NCBI GenBank assembly: GCA_031257595.1
Contig: JAIROH010000282.1
Coordinates: forward strand, 1 to 7,224
Direction: 5' to 3'
Origin: Treponema sp.
Lineage (GTDB): Bacteria > Spirochaetota > Spirochaetia > Treponematales > Breznakiellaceae
DNA length: 7,224 nt
In this document: positions 1 through 6,010 of the stretch, in pieces
Layout of the letters: every line of letters begins with the position of its first letter
Position numbering within the stretch: position 1 is the stretch's first letter
The notes under the pieces: generated by a model
The model's input: the letters and a program-made list of their open reading frames with translations, nothing else
Databases searched by the model: none
What the model was told of the DNA's origin: nothing
Position numbers and translations under genes: made by a program

Positions 1-681
1 CTGCTTACCGAAGCCTGGCGGCTGGCTGTTTCAACCGACAGGCCGGTATTACGGATACGGGTCAGCATTGCCAGGGGGAATGTGCTTTTCTACATGGGAA
101 GGCGGCAGGAGGCGGAAGATATCTGGAAGGCGGCCCAGGAAGAAGCGGAAACCGCGGGCGACAGGGTTCTTGCCGCCGCCTGCCGTATCTACCGGCGGCG
201 GAGTACCCTTAACGCGGACAATGCCGGGGAAGTGCTCGCGGCGATGCAGCTTGAACTGGGGGAAGTAAAATCCGATAAACTGTTTACGGCGCTGGCCTGG
301 ACGGTAATAGGACTCGCGGAAAAGGAGCTTGGCCTTTTTGAAAACGCGGAAAAGTCGATGCGGAACGCTCTTTCCATTCACGAAGGGGACCGCTATCTTG
401 AACAGGCCGGCTACGACTGGTACCTAATCGCCTCGGTACGATCTGTGGCGGAAAATTACCAGGGCGCCCTGGACGCCCTGGACGCCGCCCTTGGCTTTGA
501 TCGCCGAGCCGAGAATACGTTTGCCCTGGGCATGGACTGGACCGCCCGCGGAGACGTACTCCGTAAAATGGGAAAGGAAGACGACGCCGTGGCGGCGTGG
601 CGCCGCGCCGCGGAAATTTTCCGTTCCCTGCTGCTTGAGGAACAGGCCCTCGCCGCCGAATCGCGGATTGACTTACGGTAA
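1..681 (+). CDS. Tetratricopeptide-repeat (TPR) protein, 5' end missing
   Basis: The reading frame is open from the first base of the window to a TAA at 679-681, giving 226 visible residues. A GTG at 82 could serve as a start, but the residues before it already read as TPR helix, so the gene almost certainly begins upstream. At least four TPR-like helix pairs can be seen, at visible residues of about 20-54 (RGNVLFYMGRRQEAEDIW), 94-127 (GLAEKELGLFENAEKSMRNA), 135-168 and 174-208 (ARGDVLRKMGKEDDAVAAW). Each has the usual small/large residue spacing and an A-x-x-x-[WYM] second helix. TPR arrays are protein-interaction scaffolds, and nothing here names a partner or an enzymatic role. No membrane segment is visible in this part, but the missing N-terminus could carry a signal sequence. 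The next gene starts 85 bp downstream from its own promoter, so the two are probably not one operon. The fold is fairly certain; the function is unknown. Confidence 0.85.
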   Translation: MLTEAWRLAVSTDRPVLRIRVSIARGNVLFYMGRRQEAEDIWKAAQEEAETAGDRVLAAACRIYRRRSTLNADNAGEVLAAMQLELGEVKSDKLFTALAWTVIGLAEKELGLFENAEKSMRNALSIHEGDRYLEQAGYDWYLIASVRSVAENYQGALDALDAALGFDRRAENTFALGMDWTARGDVLRKMGKEDDAVAAWRRAAEIFRSLLLEEQALAAESRIDLR

Positions 682-717
682 TTGAATTCTGAATTTCCGG
701 CGCTTTATCAAAATCAC

Positions 718-746
718 TTGACAAACACGTGTTTTCATATTATTAT
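718..746 (+). promoter_or_regulatory. Sigma70-type promoter of the toxin-antitoxin operon
   Basis: A perfect -35 box TTGACA (718-723) is followed after exactly 17 bp by TATTAT (741-746), which matches TATAAT at five of six positions. The predicted transcription start is near 753. That gives a leader of about 14 nt containing GGAGG at 757-761, five bases before the antitoxin ATG. The predicted start lies inside the second ACACGTGT copy, so a bound protein would block initiation directly. Confidence 0.8.
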
Positions 747-755
747 TACACGTGT
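723..755. promoter_or_regulatory. Paired palindromic operator of the toxin-antitoxin operon
   Basis: The palindromic octamer ACACGTGT occurs at 725-732 and again at 748-755, with centres 23 bp apart. The left copy extends to a 12-bp perfect palindrome, AAACACGTGTTT (723-734). The shared direct repeat is nine bases (ACACGTGTT). One copy abuts the -35 box and fills the start of the spacer; the other covers the predicted transcription start, so the -10 box is bracketed. Type II antitoxins usually repress their own operon by binding such repeats, often cooperatively with the toxin. Autorepression here is therefore inferred from position and symmetry. Confidence 0.65.
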
Positions 756-766
756 TGGAGGATTGT

Positions 767-1036
767 ATGTTGACTAAACTGACGTTAACCATGGACAACA
801 CGGTTATCGGCCGGGCCAAGGAATATGCCCGTTCCCATAATACCAGCGTTTCTGACCTGGTAGAAAAGTACCTTGACCGGATTTCGGGCAAAGAATGGCC
901 TGTTCTCGCGGCGTTACATTCTCCCCTGGTAGACAGCATGACCGGCGTTGTTCCTGACGACGGCAGGGATTATAAAGAACTGTTGGATGAGGCGCGGATG
1001 GAACGGTTTGCGCAAAAAGGCACAGGCCTTGGTTAG
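767..1036 (+). CDS. Ribbon-helix-helix-like antitoxin (DUF6364/VapB-like)
   Basis: This is an 89-residue protein that would neutralise the adjacent PIN toxin and probably bind the operator upstream. The N-terminus has the pattern of a ribbon-helix-helix domain: a short strand (KLTLTMD, residues 4-10), helix 1 (about 11-23) and helix 2 after SVSDLVEKYL (27-36). The 'KLTLT-D...A+-YA+---TSVS-LVE-YL' layout matches what I know of DUF6364-type antitoxins. The C-terminal half (about 45-89) is charged and lacks an obvious domain, as expected for a toxin-wrapping tail. The start is the ATG at 767 because GGAGG ends five bases before it. An in-frame GTG at 752 lies at or before the predicted transcription start and inside an operator copy, so it is unlikely to be used. 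Its 3' end overlaps the toxin gene by eight bases, the tight coupling typical of such modules. Family assignment is from memory of the pattern, not from a search. Confidence 0.78.
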   Translation: MLTKLTLTMDNTVIGRAKEYARSHNTSVSDLVEKYLDRISGKEWPVLAALHSPLVDSMTGVVPDDGRDYKELLDEARMERFAQKGTGLG

Positions 1037-1448
1037 TACGGCGTTTCTTGATTCCGATGTCATTCTGGACGTAGCCCTGGCGCGGGATCCGTTTGTTTCG
1101 GAAAGCAAAACCGTTCTTGTAATGGCGCAGCTTCATCATTTTTCAGGCTTTACGTCTTCTGTCTGTATTGCCAACATCTACTATTTTTTGCGGAAAAAAA
1201 CAGGGGACAGGCAGGCCCGGGATTTTTTGTCCCGGCTGCTGTCGTTTGTAACGATACTGCCCATGGATCATCAGGTGATGATTGACGCGTTAAAGTCGCC
1301 CTTCGGCGATTTTGAGGATGCCCTGCAGTATATCGCCGCCCGGCGGAACAACTGCGGCTGTATTATTACACGGAATACCGAAGATTACCGGGAAGCGTCC
1401 ATCGGCGTGTATACTCCCGCGGAATTCCTTCGGCTGTACGGGGAATAG
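1029..1448 (+). CDS. PIN-domain toxin (VapC-like ribonuclease)
   Basis: This is a 139-residue PIN-fold protein and the likely toxin of the pair; characterised VapC toxins are metal-dependent ribonucleases that cut tRNA or rRNA. The first strand and acidic residue are clear in FLDSDVILD (D8, D10, D14). The second acidic cluster is GDFEDALQY (D94, E96, D97), followed by IITRNTEDY (residues 112-120, D119) and a C-terminal TPAEFL, all usual in PIN_3-type proteins. The glutamate expected near TSSVCIANIYY (42-52) is absent, with N49 there instead; I believe this is common in the subfamily. The frame is open upstream to an ATG at 948. The best start is TTG at 1029, because AAAAAGG lies eight bases before it and the product then begins two residues before the STAFLD strand. 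It overlaps the antitoxin gene by eight bases. ATG 987 would add 14 residues with no counterpart in the family and is the main alternative. Confidence 0.8.
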   Translation: MVSTAFLDSDVILDVALARDPFVSESKTVLVMAQLHHFSGFTSSVCIANIYYFLRKKTGDRQARDFLSRLLSFVTILPMDHQVMIDALKSPFGDFEDALQYIAARRNNCGCIITRNTEDYREASIGVYTPAEFLRLYGE

Positions 1449-1471
1449 CTTCCGGCAGGGGCGCGGAGGCT
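1447..1471. terminator. Possible bidirectional hairpin between convergent genes
   Basis: AGCTTCCG (1447-1454) can pair with CGGAGGCT (1464-1471) across a nine-base loop, with one G-U wobble. The stem spans the whole 22-bp gap between the toxin stop and the convergent esterase stop, and overlaps both. There is no T run on either side, so it is not a canonical intrinsic terminator. Position is the main argument, and the site may be fortuitous. Confidence 0.3.
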
Positions 1472-2103
1472 CATTCGCCGAAAAAGTCACGCGCCATTTT
1501 TGCGGCCCGTAAACCAAGTGTTTTGTGCGATGCCGTGTTAAAATGTATGCCGTCCGCCGGACTTGGCTTGATGATGTCCGCGGCGTCAAGGTACAGGGCG
1601 CCGTATTTACCGGCAAGCGTTTTTACCTGTTCCGCAAGCAGCCGGGATTTCGGTTCGGCGCCGCGGAACATATCCGCAAATTGATCTTTCGGCTCAATGA
1701 TATGCGCCGGTGAGATCAGGAACAATTTTGGGTTCATTACGCTCAGGTCCGACTCAAAATGAATCGCCGTTTTGATAATGCGTTCCAGCCCCCGGCAAAA
1801 ATCCGCGGGAGAAGCGTTAAACATGTACTTGAGATCGTTGGTGCCAAGCATAATGATTATCATGTCGAGGGGCTGGTGGGAATAGAGGCAGGGATACAGG
1901 TAATCAAGCCCGCTTATCAAATCCATCACGGGATCGTAAAAGACCGTGGTGCGGCCGGGCAGACCTTCCGCAATGACATGATAATCCGCGCCGAGTTCCC
2001 GCGCCATCACTCCCGGCCATCTTTCGTCCGGTTCCGGCCTCTTCATCTTTTCGGGGTCCCAGCCAAATGTATTGGAATCGCCATAGCACAAAATGTTCTT
2101 CAT
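1471..2103 (-). CDS. SGNH/GDSL-family esterase (arylesterase/lysophospholipase-like)
   Basis: This is a 210-residue serine hydrolase expected to cleave small acyl esters. All the family blocks are visible: block I CYGDSNTFGW with nucleophile S10, block II EGLPGRTTV with the oxyanion glycine near residue 50, block III MLGTNDLK with N89, and block V DGIHF with the catalytic pair D184 and H187. The combination 'GLPGRTTVFYDP' followed by 'LDYLYPCLYSHQPLD' resembles the intracellular arylesterase/acyltransferase branch rather than secreted lipases. There is no signal peptide, so it should act in the cytoplasm. The start is ATG 2103, with GGAGG eight bases upstream (2112-2116), in preference to a longer open frame reaching 2148 inside the ATPase gene. 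It starts four bases after the ATPase stop, so it is co-transcribed as the last gene of the transport operon. This suggests a role on the imported solute, for example removal of an acetyl group. The fold is nearly certain; the substrate is unknown. Confidence 0.9.
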   Translation of the reverse strand: MKNILCYGDSNTFGWDPEKMKRPEPDERWPGVMARELGADYHVIAEGLPGRTTVFYDPVMDLISGLDYLYPCLYSHQPLDMIIIMLGTNDLKYMFNASPADFCRGLERIIKTAIHFESDLSVMNPKLFLISPAHIIEPKDQFADMFRGAEPKSRLLAEQVKTLAGKYGALYLDAADIIKPSPADGIHFNTASHKTLGLRAAKMARDFFGE

Positions 2104-2107
2104 CGTT

Positions 2108-3622
2108 TCAACCTCCGCTTCCCGCCTTGTTTGGCTGATTGGTAACATAGGACATTATTTCTTCCTGCGTTACATTTGTGTTGACAAGTTCGCCGTTAAT
2201 CCGCCCCTGGTACATGGTAAGAATGCGATCCGCGAGCGTTAATATTTCCGGCATTTCAGACGACACAAGGATGATGCTGACGCCTTCGCGCGACAGATCG
2301 TCGATAATGTTATATATCTCGCTTTTCGCCCCGACATCTATTCCGTGCGTAGGCTCGTCAAGCAGCAGTATCTCCGGATCGTTTATCAGCCATTTGCCGA
2401 TAATCGACTTCTGCTGGTTGCCGCCGGAAAGATTGACAATTTCCGTGGAAAGCGAAGACGCCTTTATGGACAGTTTGTTTTTTACGCCTTCGATTTTCCG
2501 CCGCATTTCCCTTGCCGCGATAAAACCGAATTTACTGGTATACACGCGGTTTACAATGCCGATGTTTTCCCCAACGCTGAGTTTTGCGAACAAGCCCTGG
2601 GTTTTTCTGCCTTCGGGAACAAGCGCCATGCGGTTGTCGATGGAACTTTTGACGGAGCTGAGGTTTACCTTCTTTCCGTGCAGATAGATTTCCCCGCCGT
2701 CATGGCCCATATCCCCAAACAGGGTTTGAAGAAGCTCCGACCTTCCCGCGCCCACAAGGCCGGTAACGCCAAGGACTTCGCCTTTTTTCAGGCTGAAGCT
2801 TATATCGTGAAGCCGTCTGTTGCTGAGGTTTTTAACCTCAAAAACGATTTCGCCGCTTGCCCTGTTTTCGCGCTTTTTGTTGCCGTCAAAGGCCCTTCCC
2901 ACCATGGTTGAAATTATTTCATCAACGCTGAATTTTTCATTTTGTTCCGTGCGAATATGGCGCCCGTCCCGCAGTACCGTTATCCTGTCCGCCGTCTGCT
3001 TTATTTCGCTGAGCCTGTGGGATATAAAAACGATACCGCAGCCTTTTTGCTTTAGGCGCTTGATGTGTTCAAACAGTATCGCCGTTTCGTTCGTGGTAAG
3101 CGCCGCCGTCGGCTCGTCCATAATCAGAATTTTCGCGTTAAGGTGTATGGACTTTACTATTTCGATAAGCTGCATCTGGGAAAGGCTCAGGCGGCCGGTG
3201 ATGTCGCCGGCGTTTACGTCCTTTATGCCGTATTCCCCGAGAAGTTCTTCGCATTGCCGCCGCATCTCTTTTTTGTTGATAAACCCCAGTTTGTTTTGAA
3301 TCTGCCTGCCTATGAAGATGTTTTCGGCTACGCTCAGATCCGTGGCAAGCGACAGTTCCTGAAATATCGTCGCGACCCCGCTTTCCCGCGCGTCTTTTGT
3401 GTCTTTGAAGATCCGCTCGCTCCCGAGAATCCACATGCCGCCTTCGTCCTGCCGGTAGACCCCGGAGATGATGTTCATCATCGTGGATTTTCCCGATCCG
3501 TTTTCCCCAACCAGCGCGTGGACCTCCCCCGCATAAAGATCAAAATCCACTCTGTCCAGGGCCGTTACCCCGGGAAAACGCTTGGTAAGGCCCTTTATGT
3601 CGATGATTTTTTCGCCCGTCAT
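2108..3622 (-). CDS. Sugar ABC transporter ATP-binding protein, two nucleotide-binding domains (RbsA/MglA type)
   Basis: This 504-residue cytoplasmic ATPase would power the adjacent permease; its length is normal for the RbsA/MglA/XylG family. NBD1 has Walker A GENGSGKST (39-47), Q-loop Q88, Walker B ILIMDEP (165-171) and the switch histidine H202. Its signature reads LSLSQ (145-149) instead of LSGGQ-like. NBD2 has a degenerate Walker A, GLVGAGRSE (288-296), with R294 where lysine is expected. It also has a canonical signature LSGGNQQ (398-404) and Walker B ILLLDEP (418-424), while SSEMPE (454-459) replaces the switch histidine. A lysine-less second P-loop is usual in this family, so NBD2 is probably the weaker hydrolytic site. 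The start codon overlaps the permease stop by four bases (ATGA), giving translational coupling, and the esterase gene follows after four bases. The role is confident; the sugar is not determinable. Confidence 0.95.
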   Translation of the reverse strand: MTGEKIIDIKGLTKRFPGVTALDRVDFDLYAGEVHALVGENGSGKSTMMNIISGVYRQDEGGMWILGSERIFKDTKDARESGVATIFQELSLATDLSVAENIFIGRQIQNKLGFINKKEMRRQCEELLGEYGIKDVNAGDITGRLSLSQMQLIEIVKSIHLNAKILIMDEPTAALTTNETAILFEHIKRLKQKGCGIVFISHRLSEIKQTADRITVLRDGRHIRTEQNEKFSVDEIISTMVGRAFDGNKKRENRASGEIVFEVKNLSNRRLHDISFSLKKGEVLGVTGLVGAGRSELLQTLFGDMGHDGGEIYLHGKKVNLSSVKSSIDNRMALVPEGRKTQGLFAKLSVGENIGIVNRVYTSKFGFIAAREMRRKIEGVKNKLSIKASSLSTEIVNLSGGNQQKSIIGKWLINDPEILLLDEPTHGIDVGAKSEIYNIIDDLSREGVSIILVSSEMPEILTLADRILTMYQGRINGELVNTNVTQEEIMSYVTNQPNKAGSGG

Positions 3623-4581
3623 TTCGCTTCCCGCTTTGACATGAAGCTGTCATACGCCACGGCAAGCAGTATGACCGCGCCGACGGAAATTATCTGCCAA
3701 TAACTCGGCAGGCTGAGCAGCACCAGGCCGTTGCGCAGAACGCCCATGAGAGAGGCCCCGATTATCACTCCAAGTATGGAACCTTTGCCGCCGGACAGGG
3801 ACGTGCCGCCTATGATGGCCGCCGTTATCGCGTGCATTTCGTTTCCCGCGCCTCCCTGGGGATCCGCCGACTTGAGCTGGCCGGCCAGAATCACGCCGCA
3901 GAGGGCGGCCAGTACGCCCATTGTCATATAGGCCATCATCTTGACGCGGTCTACCCTGATGCCGGAAAGCCGCGCCGATTTTTCGTTGCTTCCCACGGCG
4001 TAGAGGTTTCTGCCAGCCACCGTCTGTTTTGTAACTACCACGAAGGCCGCGGCGACAAAGATCATGACGCAGGCGGAAACCGGTATGGGACCGATAAAGC
4101 CGCCGCCTATGAAGCCAAGCCCGGACTCAAACCAGATGGGGGTGCCCCCCGTGATAAGCAGCGCCAGGCCGCGGCAAATGTTCTGCGTTCCCAGCGTGGT
4201 GATGAACGGGTTCATGCCGACCTTGGTAACAAGAAGGCCGTTAAAAGCGCCTATCAATCCTCCGAAAACAAGAACGAGGGGAAAAACCACCAGGCCCGGC
4301 AGCCCGAGCGTGGTGGTCATATACGCGCACACAACTCCCATAAGACCCATCAGCGTACCTACGGACAAGTCCAGTCCGCCGGAGATGATTATCATTGACT
4401 GACCCGTAGCCAGAATCGCGTAGATCGCGAACTGGCGCAGCACGTTCATGATGTTGACTACCGAAAGAAAGTACGGGCTGGATAAAGACAGAAAAACGCA
4501 CAACGCCGCAAGCGCCGCAAGAATACCCAGTTCATCCGCCTTGATTATTTTCCTGCCCGGTAAAGCTGTCGTTTCTTTCAT
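3619..4581 (-). CDS. Sugar ABC transporter permease (RbsC type, BPD_transp_2)
   Basis: This 320-residue inner-membrane protein would form the homodimeric translocation path. It is almost wholly hydrophobic, with about eight to ten predictable membrane segments. The first follows a short charged N-terminus (about residues 17-35). Family landmarks are GGLDLSVG (68-75), VGMNPFITTLGT (121-132), the cytoplasmic coupling stretch GRNLYAVGSNEKSARLSGI (190-208) and IIGGTSLSGGKGSILG (256-271). The length is typical for RbsC, AraH or XylH. The start at ATG 4581 is supported by AAAGGAG eight bases upstream (4590-4596). It lies 51 bp after the binding-protein gene, with no clear terminator between, so the two are likely co-transcribed. 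It overlaps the ATPase gene by four bases. The one binding protein, one permease gene, one double ATPase arrangement fits the ribose/galactose (CUT2) class of importers. CUT2 membership is confident. Confidence 0.95.
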   Translation of the reverse strand: MKETTALPGRKIIKADELGILAALAALCVFLSLSSPYFLSVVNIMNVLRQFAIYAILATGQSMIIISGGLDLSVGTLMGLMGVVCAYMTTTLGLPGLVVFPLVLVFGGLIGAFNGLLVTKVGMNPFITTLGTQNICRGLALLITGGTPIWFESGLGFIGGGFIGPIPVSACVMIFVAAAFVVVTKQTVAGRNLYAVGSNEKSARLSGIRVDRVKMMAYMTMGVLAALCGVILAGQLKSADPQGGAGNEMHAITAAIIGGTSLSGGKGSILGVIIGASLMGVLRNGLVLLSLPSYWQIISVGAVILLAVAYDSFMSKREAK

Positions 4582-4632
4582 TTCCGCGTCTCCTTTGAGA
4601 GTTTTACGCCGCGCTTGCCTGTCTGCCGGGAG

Positions 4633-5685
4633 TCAGGGCCTGAAATCGGGGACCAGTTCCGCAAGCGTGTCGGGCGTTACCACCAGCGGCTCGTTGTAGA
4701 TGATGTCCGTATCCGCCGGTTTGGTTTTGAACACGACGTTGTTGTAAACCATTACACAGGTGTCAAAACCCATGCCGAAGGGATCCTGGCTGATAAGCGC
4801 GATCTGCTCGCCCGTGGCGACGTACTTGAGGGAATCCGGCAGCCAGTCAAAGCCGACTACGCCGACTTTTCCGGTAAGTCCGGCGTCCTGGATCGCTTTG
4901 GCCGCGCCGAACGGCCCGCCGGCGGTTACATAGATGCATTTCAGGTCGGGGTTGGCCGTCAGCATGTCGTTGGTAAGCGAATAGGCGGTTTCCGCCTTGT
5001 CGTTGTTTTCCCATACGCCGATTACGTTTATTCCGGGATTGTTCGCCGCGATATACTCGGTCGCCCCGTTCTTCCTCATTTCATGCTGGGTAACCCCCAG
5101 GACGCCGGTAATTACGCCCAGCTTTCCGGATCCGCCCATGTACTGCGCGATGATCTGTCCCGCAAGAACCCCGGCGTCATAGCCGTTCTGTCCGTAGAAG
5201 GCAAGCCGTTTGCTGGGTTTTGTGGATTCCGCCACGGTCGTTACGACGACCTGGCCCGTGTCAACGGCCCTGTTAATCGGGACTTCGGTGCCGTCAAAAG
5301 CCGGTATGCACACAAAGCCGTCGTATTGCTTGGCGATGGCGTTTTCAATCGCGGCGACGGCGTAGGGCAGGGTAATGTCTTCACCCATGACAACATACTC
5401 GACACTACAGTTATAGGCCGCGAGGTATGTCCTGGCCGCCTCAACCCCCTTTTGGATTTCGTCGTGGAAGGGGTTGTTGGCCCATCCCAGGAACGCTATG
5501 CGGATCAGCTTGTCCGATTTGCCTTCGACCCTGTAGTGGCCGCCGTCCGGAAAAGCGCCGGCGTTGGGTATTGAGCTTAACGCAGCGTCCTCCGGGCCGT
5601 CTTTTTTTTGGCAGGCGCCGAAAACAAGCGTCAAAACCAGGACGGCAAGAACAAAAAACTTCGCGCTAACGGAAAGTTGTTTCAT
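4633..5685 (-). CDS. Sugar ABC transporter substrate-binding lipoprotein (Peripla_BP_4 type)
   Basis: This 350-residue extracytoplasmic binding protein would deliver a sugar-like ligand to the permease. The N-terminus is a lipoprotein signal: basic start, hydrophobic core (about 9-22) and C25 in VFGAC, followed by polar QKKDG. Phenylalanine at -3 departs from the strict LxxC lipobox but fits the looser spirochaete pattern. The mature domain begins near residue 60 (LIRIAFLGWANNPFHDEI). It continues with DGFVCIPAFDGTEV (122-135), KLGVITGVLGVTQHEMRKNG (188-207), the hinge-side CIYVTAGGPFGAAKAI (250-265) and VGFDWLP (277-283). These are the alternating strand and helix motifs of the type I periplasmic-binding fold. 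ATG 5685 is chosen because GGAGGA lies five bases before it and the signal peptide starts there. An in-frame extension to 5793 would bury the signal peptide. It is the first gene of the operon, as usual for an abundant binding protein. The ligand is unknown; W69, F73, D75 and F130 are plausible pocket residues by position only. Confidence 0.93.
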   Translation of the reverse strand: MKQLSVSAKFFVLAVLVLTLVFGACQKKDGPEDAALSSIPNAGAFPDGGHYRVEGKSDKLIRIAFLGWANNPFHDEIQKGVEAARTYLAAYNCSVEYVVMGEDITLPYAVAAIENAIAKQYDGFVCIPAFDGTEVPINRAVDTGQVVVTTVAESTKPSKRLAFYGQNGYDAGVLAGQIIAQYMGGSGKLGVITGVLGVTQHEMRKNGATEYIAANNPGINVIGVWENNDKAETAYSLTNDMLTANPDLKCIYVTAGGPFGAAKAIQDAGLTGKVGVVGFDWLPDSLKYVATGEQIALISQDPFGMGFDTCVMVYNNVVFKTKPADTDIIYNEPLVVTPDTLAELVPDFRP

Positions 5686-5800
5686 GAAATTCCTCCAAAT
5701 ATAAAACAAATCCCGCATCCATACCGGATGCGGTTTTTCGCCGTCAACGATGACGTAAATGCCGTTGGCAGGCTTCAAAGTAAAAATGTTCACGTGAACA
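5686..5800 (-). other. Structured 5' leader of the transport operon
   Basis: If transcription starts near 5800, the leader is about 115 nt. Read on the minus strand, it can form three consecutive local hairpins: TGCC/GGCA with a three-base loop (5760-5770), CGTCA/TGACG with a four-base loop (5742-5755), and a perfect eight-pair stem (5713-5733). After these come a U-rich stretch and the GGAGGA ribosome-binding site. I do not recognise a known riboswitch. The two smaller hairpins are short enough to be chance. Confidence 0.4.
5713..5733 (-). promoter_or_regulatory. Hairpin in the operon leader, possible attenuator or mRNA-stabilising stem
   Basis: CCGCATCC and GGATGCGG form a perfect, GC-rich eight-pair stem around a five-base loop, 27 bases before the start codon. 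In the minus-strand transcript it is preceded by AAAAA and followed by GATTTGTTTTAT, so a few A-U pairs could extend it after a two-base bulge. The U-rich tail makes it terminator-like in the sense direction. On the plus strand the same stem is followed by TTTTT (5734-5738), which would also suit an intrinsic terminator for antisense transcription. Which role applies cannot be decided from the sequence. Confidence 0.55.
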
Positions 5801-5802
5801 TT
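5785..5802. promoter_or_regulatory. LacI-family operator O1 (perfect 18-bp palindrome)
   Basis: AATGTTCACGTGAACATT is perfectly symmetrical about a central C-G step (5793/5794), the form expected of LacI-family operators. It lies five bases beyond the predicted -10 box of the transport operon and covers the predicted transcription start, a classic repression position. The neighbouring gene encodes a LacI-family protein, so self-consistent control is likely. Binding is inferred, not shown. Confidence 0.8.
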
Positions 5803-5806
5803 AATT

Positions 5807-5836
5807 ATGATATGTTCGTTTTTGTCTGTTTGTCAA
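5807..5836 (-). promoter_or_regulatory. Sigma70-type promoter of the transport operon
   Basis: Read on the minus strand, a perfect TTGACA (5831-5836) is followed after 18 bp by TATCAT (5807-5812), five of six matches to TATAAT. The predicted start is near 5800, inside operator O1. The one-base-long spacer and TATCAT box suggest a promoter of moderate strength. Confidence 0.7.
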
Positions 5837-5944
5837 GAAAAAAAATTCTTTTTTATTTTTCTTTATTTCTTTGTAGTATAAGGAATTACACATTATCTAC
5901 CGGAAACGACCGTTTTTTTTGTACCGCGCCGCAGTAAAACAATA
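5837..5944. other. A+T-rich spacer of the divergent control region
   Basis: This is the middle of the 325-bp gap between the operon and the regulator. It holds long A and T runs (about 5838-5872), then a mixed stretch with AAACG-AC-CGTTT at about 5905-5916, a ten-base inverted repeat too short to interpret. I find no credible coding frame here. The A/T tracts could bend the DNA between the two operator copies or act as upstream promoter elements. Confidence 0.4.
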
Positions 5945-5962
5945 AAAGTTCACGTATCCATT
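5945..5962. promoter_or_regulatory. Second, imperfect LacI-family operator O2
   Basis: AAAGTTCACGTATCCATT matches operator O1 at 14 of 18 positions. The left half is nearly intact (8 of 9) and keeps the central C-G step; the right half has three adjacent mismatches. Its centre is 160 bp from that of O1, and its right end lies 11 bp upstream of the regulator's -35 box. The likely roles are autoregulation or a looping partner for O1. Confidence 0.6.
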
Positions 5963-5973
5963 TATGCTTTTTA

Positions 5974-6002
5974 TTGACAAGCGGCGCAAGTGGACGTATG
6001 CT
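5974..6002 (+). promoter_or_regulatory. Sigma70-type promoter of the LacI-family regulator
   Basis: A perfect TTGACA (5974-5979) is followed after 17 bp by TATGCT (5997-6002), four of six matches to TATAAT. The predicted transcription start is at about 6008-6010, at the GTG/ATG pair that begins the regulator frame. This implies a leaderless or nearly leaderless mRNA. A second TATGCT at 5963-5968 has no -35 box at a suitable distance. Confidence 0.6.
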
Positions 6003-6010
6003 TTTCGGTG

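Noticed and set aside
682..717. Terminator after the TPR gene
   Set aside because: Only A/T-rich GAATT-type repeats are present, with no stem of useful length or stability.
2104..2148. Longer esterase reading frame starting at 2148
   Set aside because: It overlaps the ATPase 3' end, adds a polar stretch absent from the family, and ignores the good GGAGG before ATG 2103.
2178..5574. Long plus-strand open frames opposite the transport operon, some over 180 codons (one of 319 codons at 4615-5574)
   Set aside because: They mirror the codon structure of clear minus-strand genes, show no recognisable domains and lack convincing ribosome-binding sites.
5686..5793. N-terminal extension of the binding protein by 36 residues to a GTG at 5793
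   Set aside because: It would place the lipoprotein signal in the interior, begins inside the operator with no ribosome-binding site, and is close to the predicted transcript start. The ATG at 5685 has GGAGGA at ideal spacing.
723..5802. Shared regulation of the toxin-antitoxin module by the LacI-family regulator through the common CACGTG core
   Set aside because: Only the central six bases agree; the flanks (AAA versus GTT) differ, and another CACGTG occurs inside the regulator gene at 6494-6499. The six-base match is likely chance.
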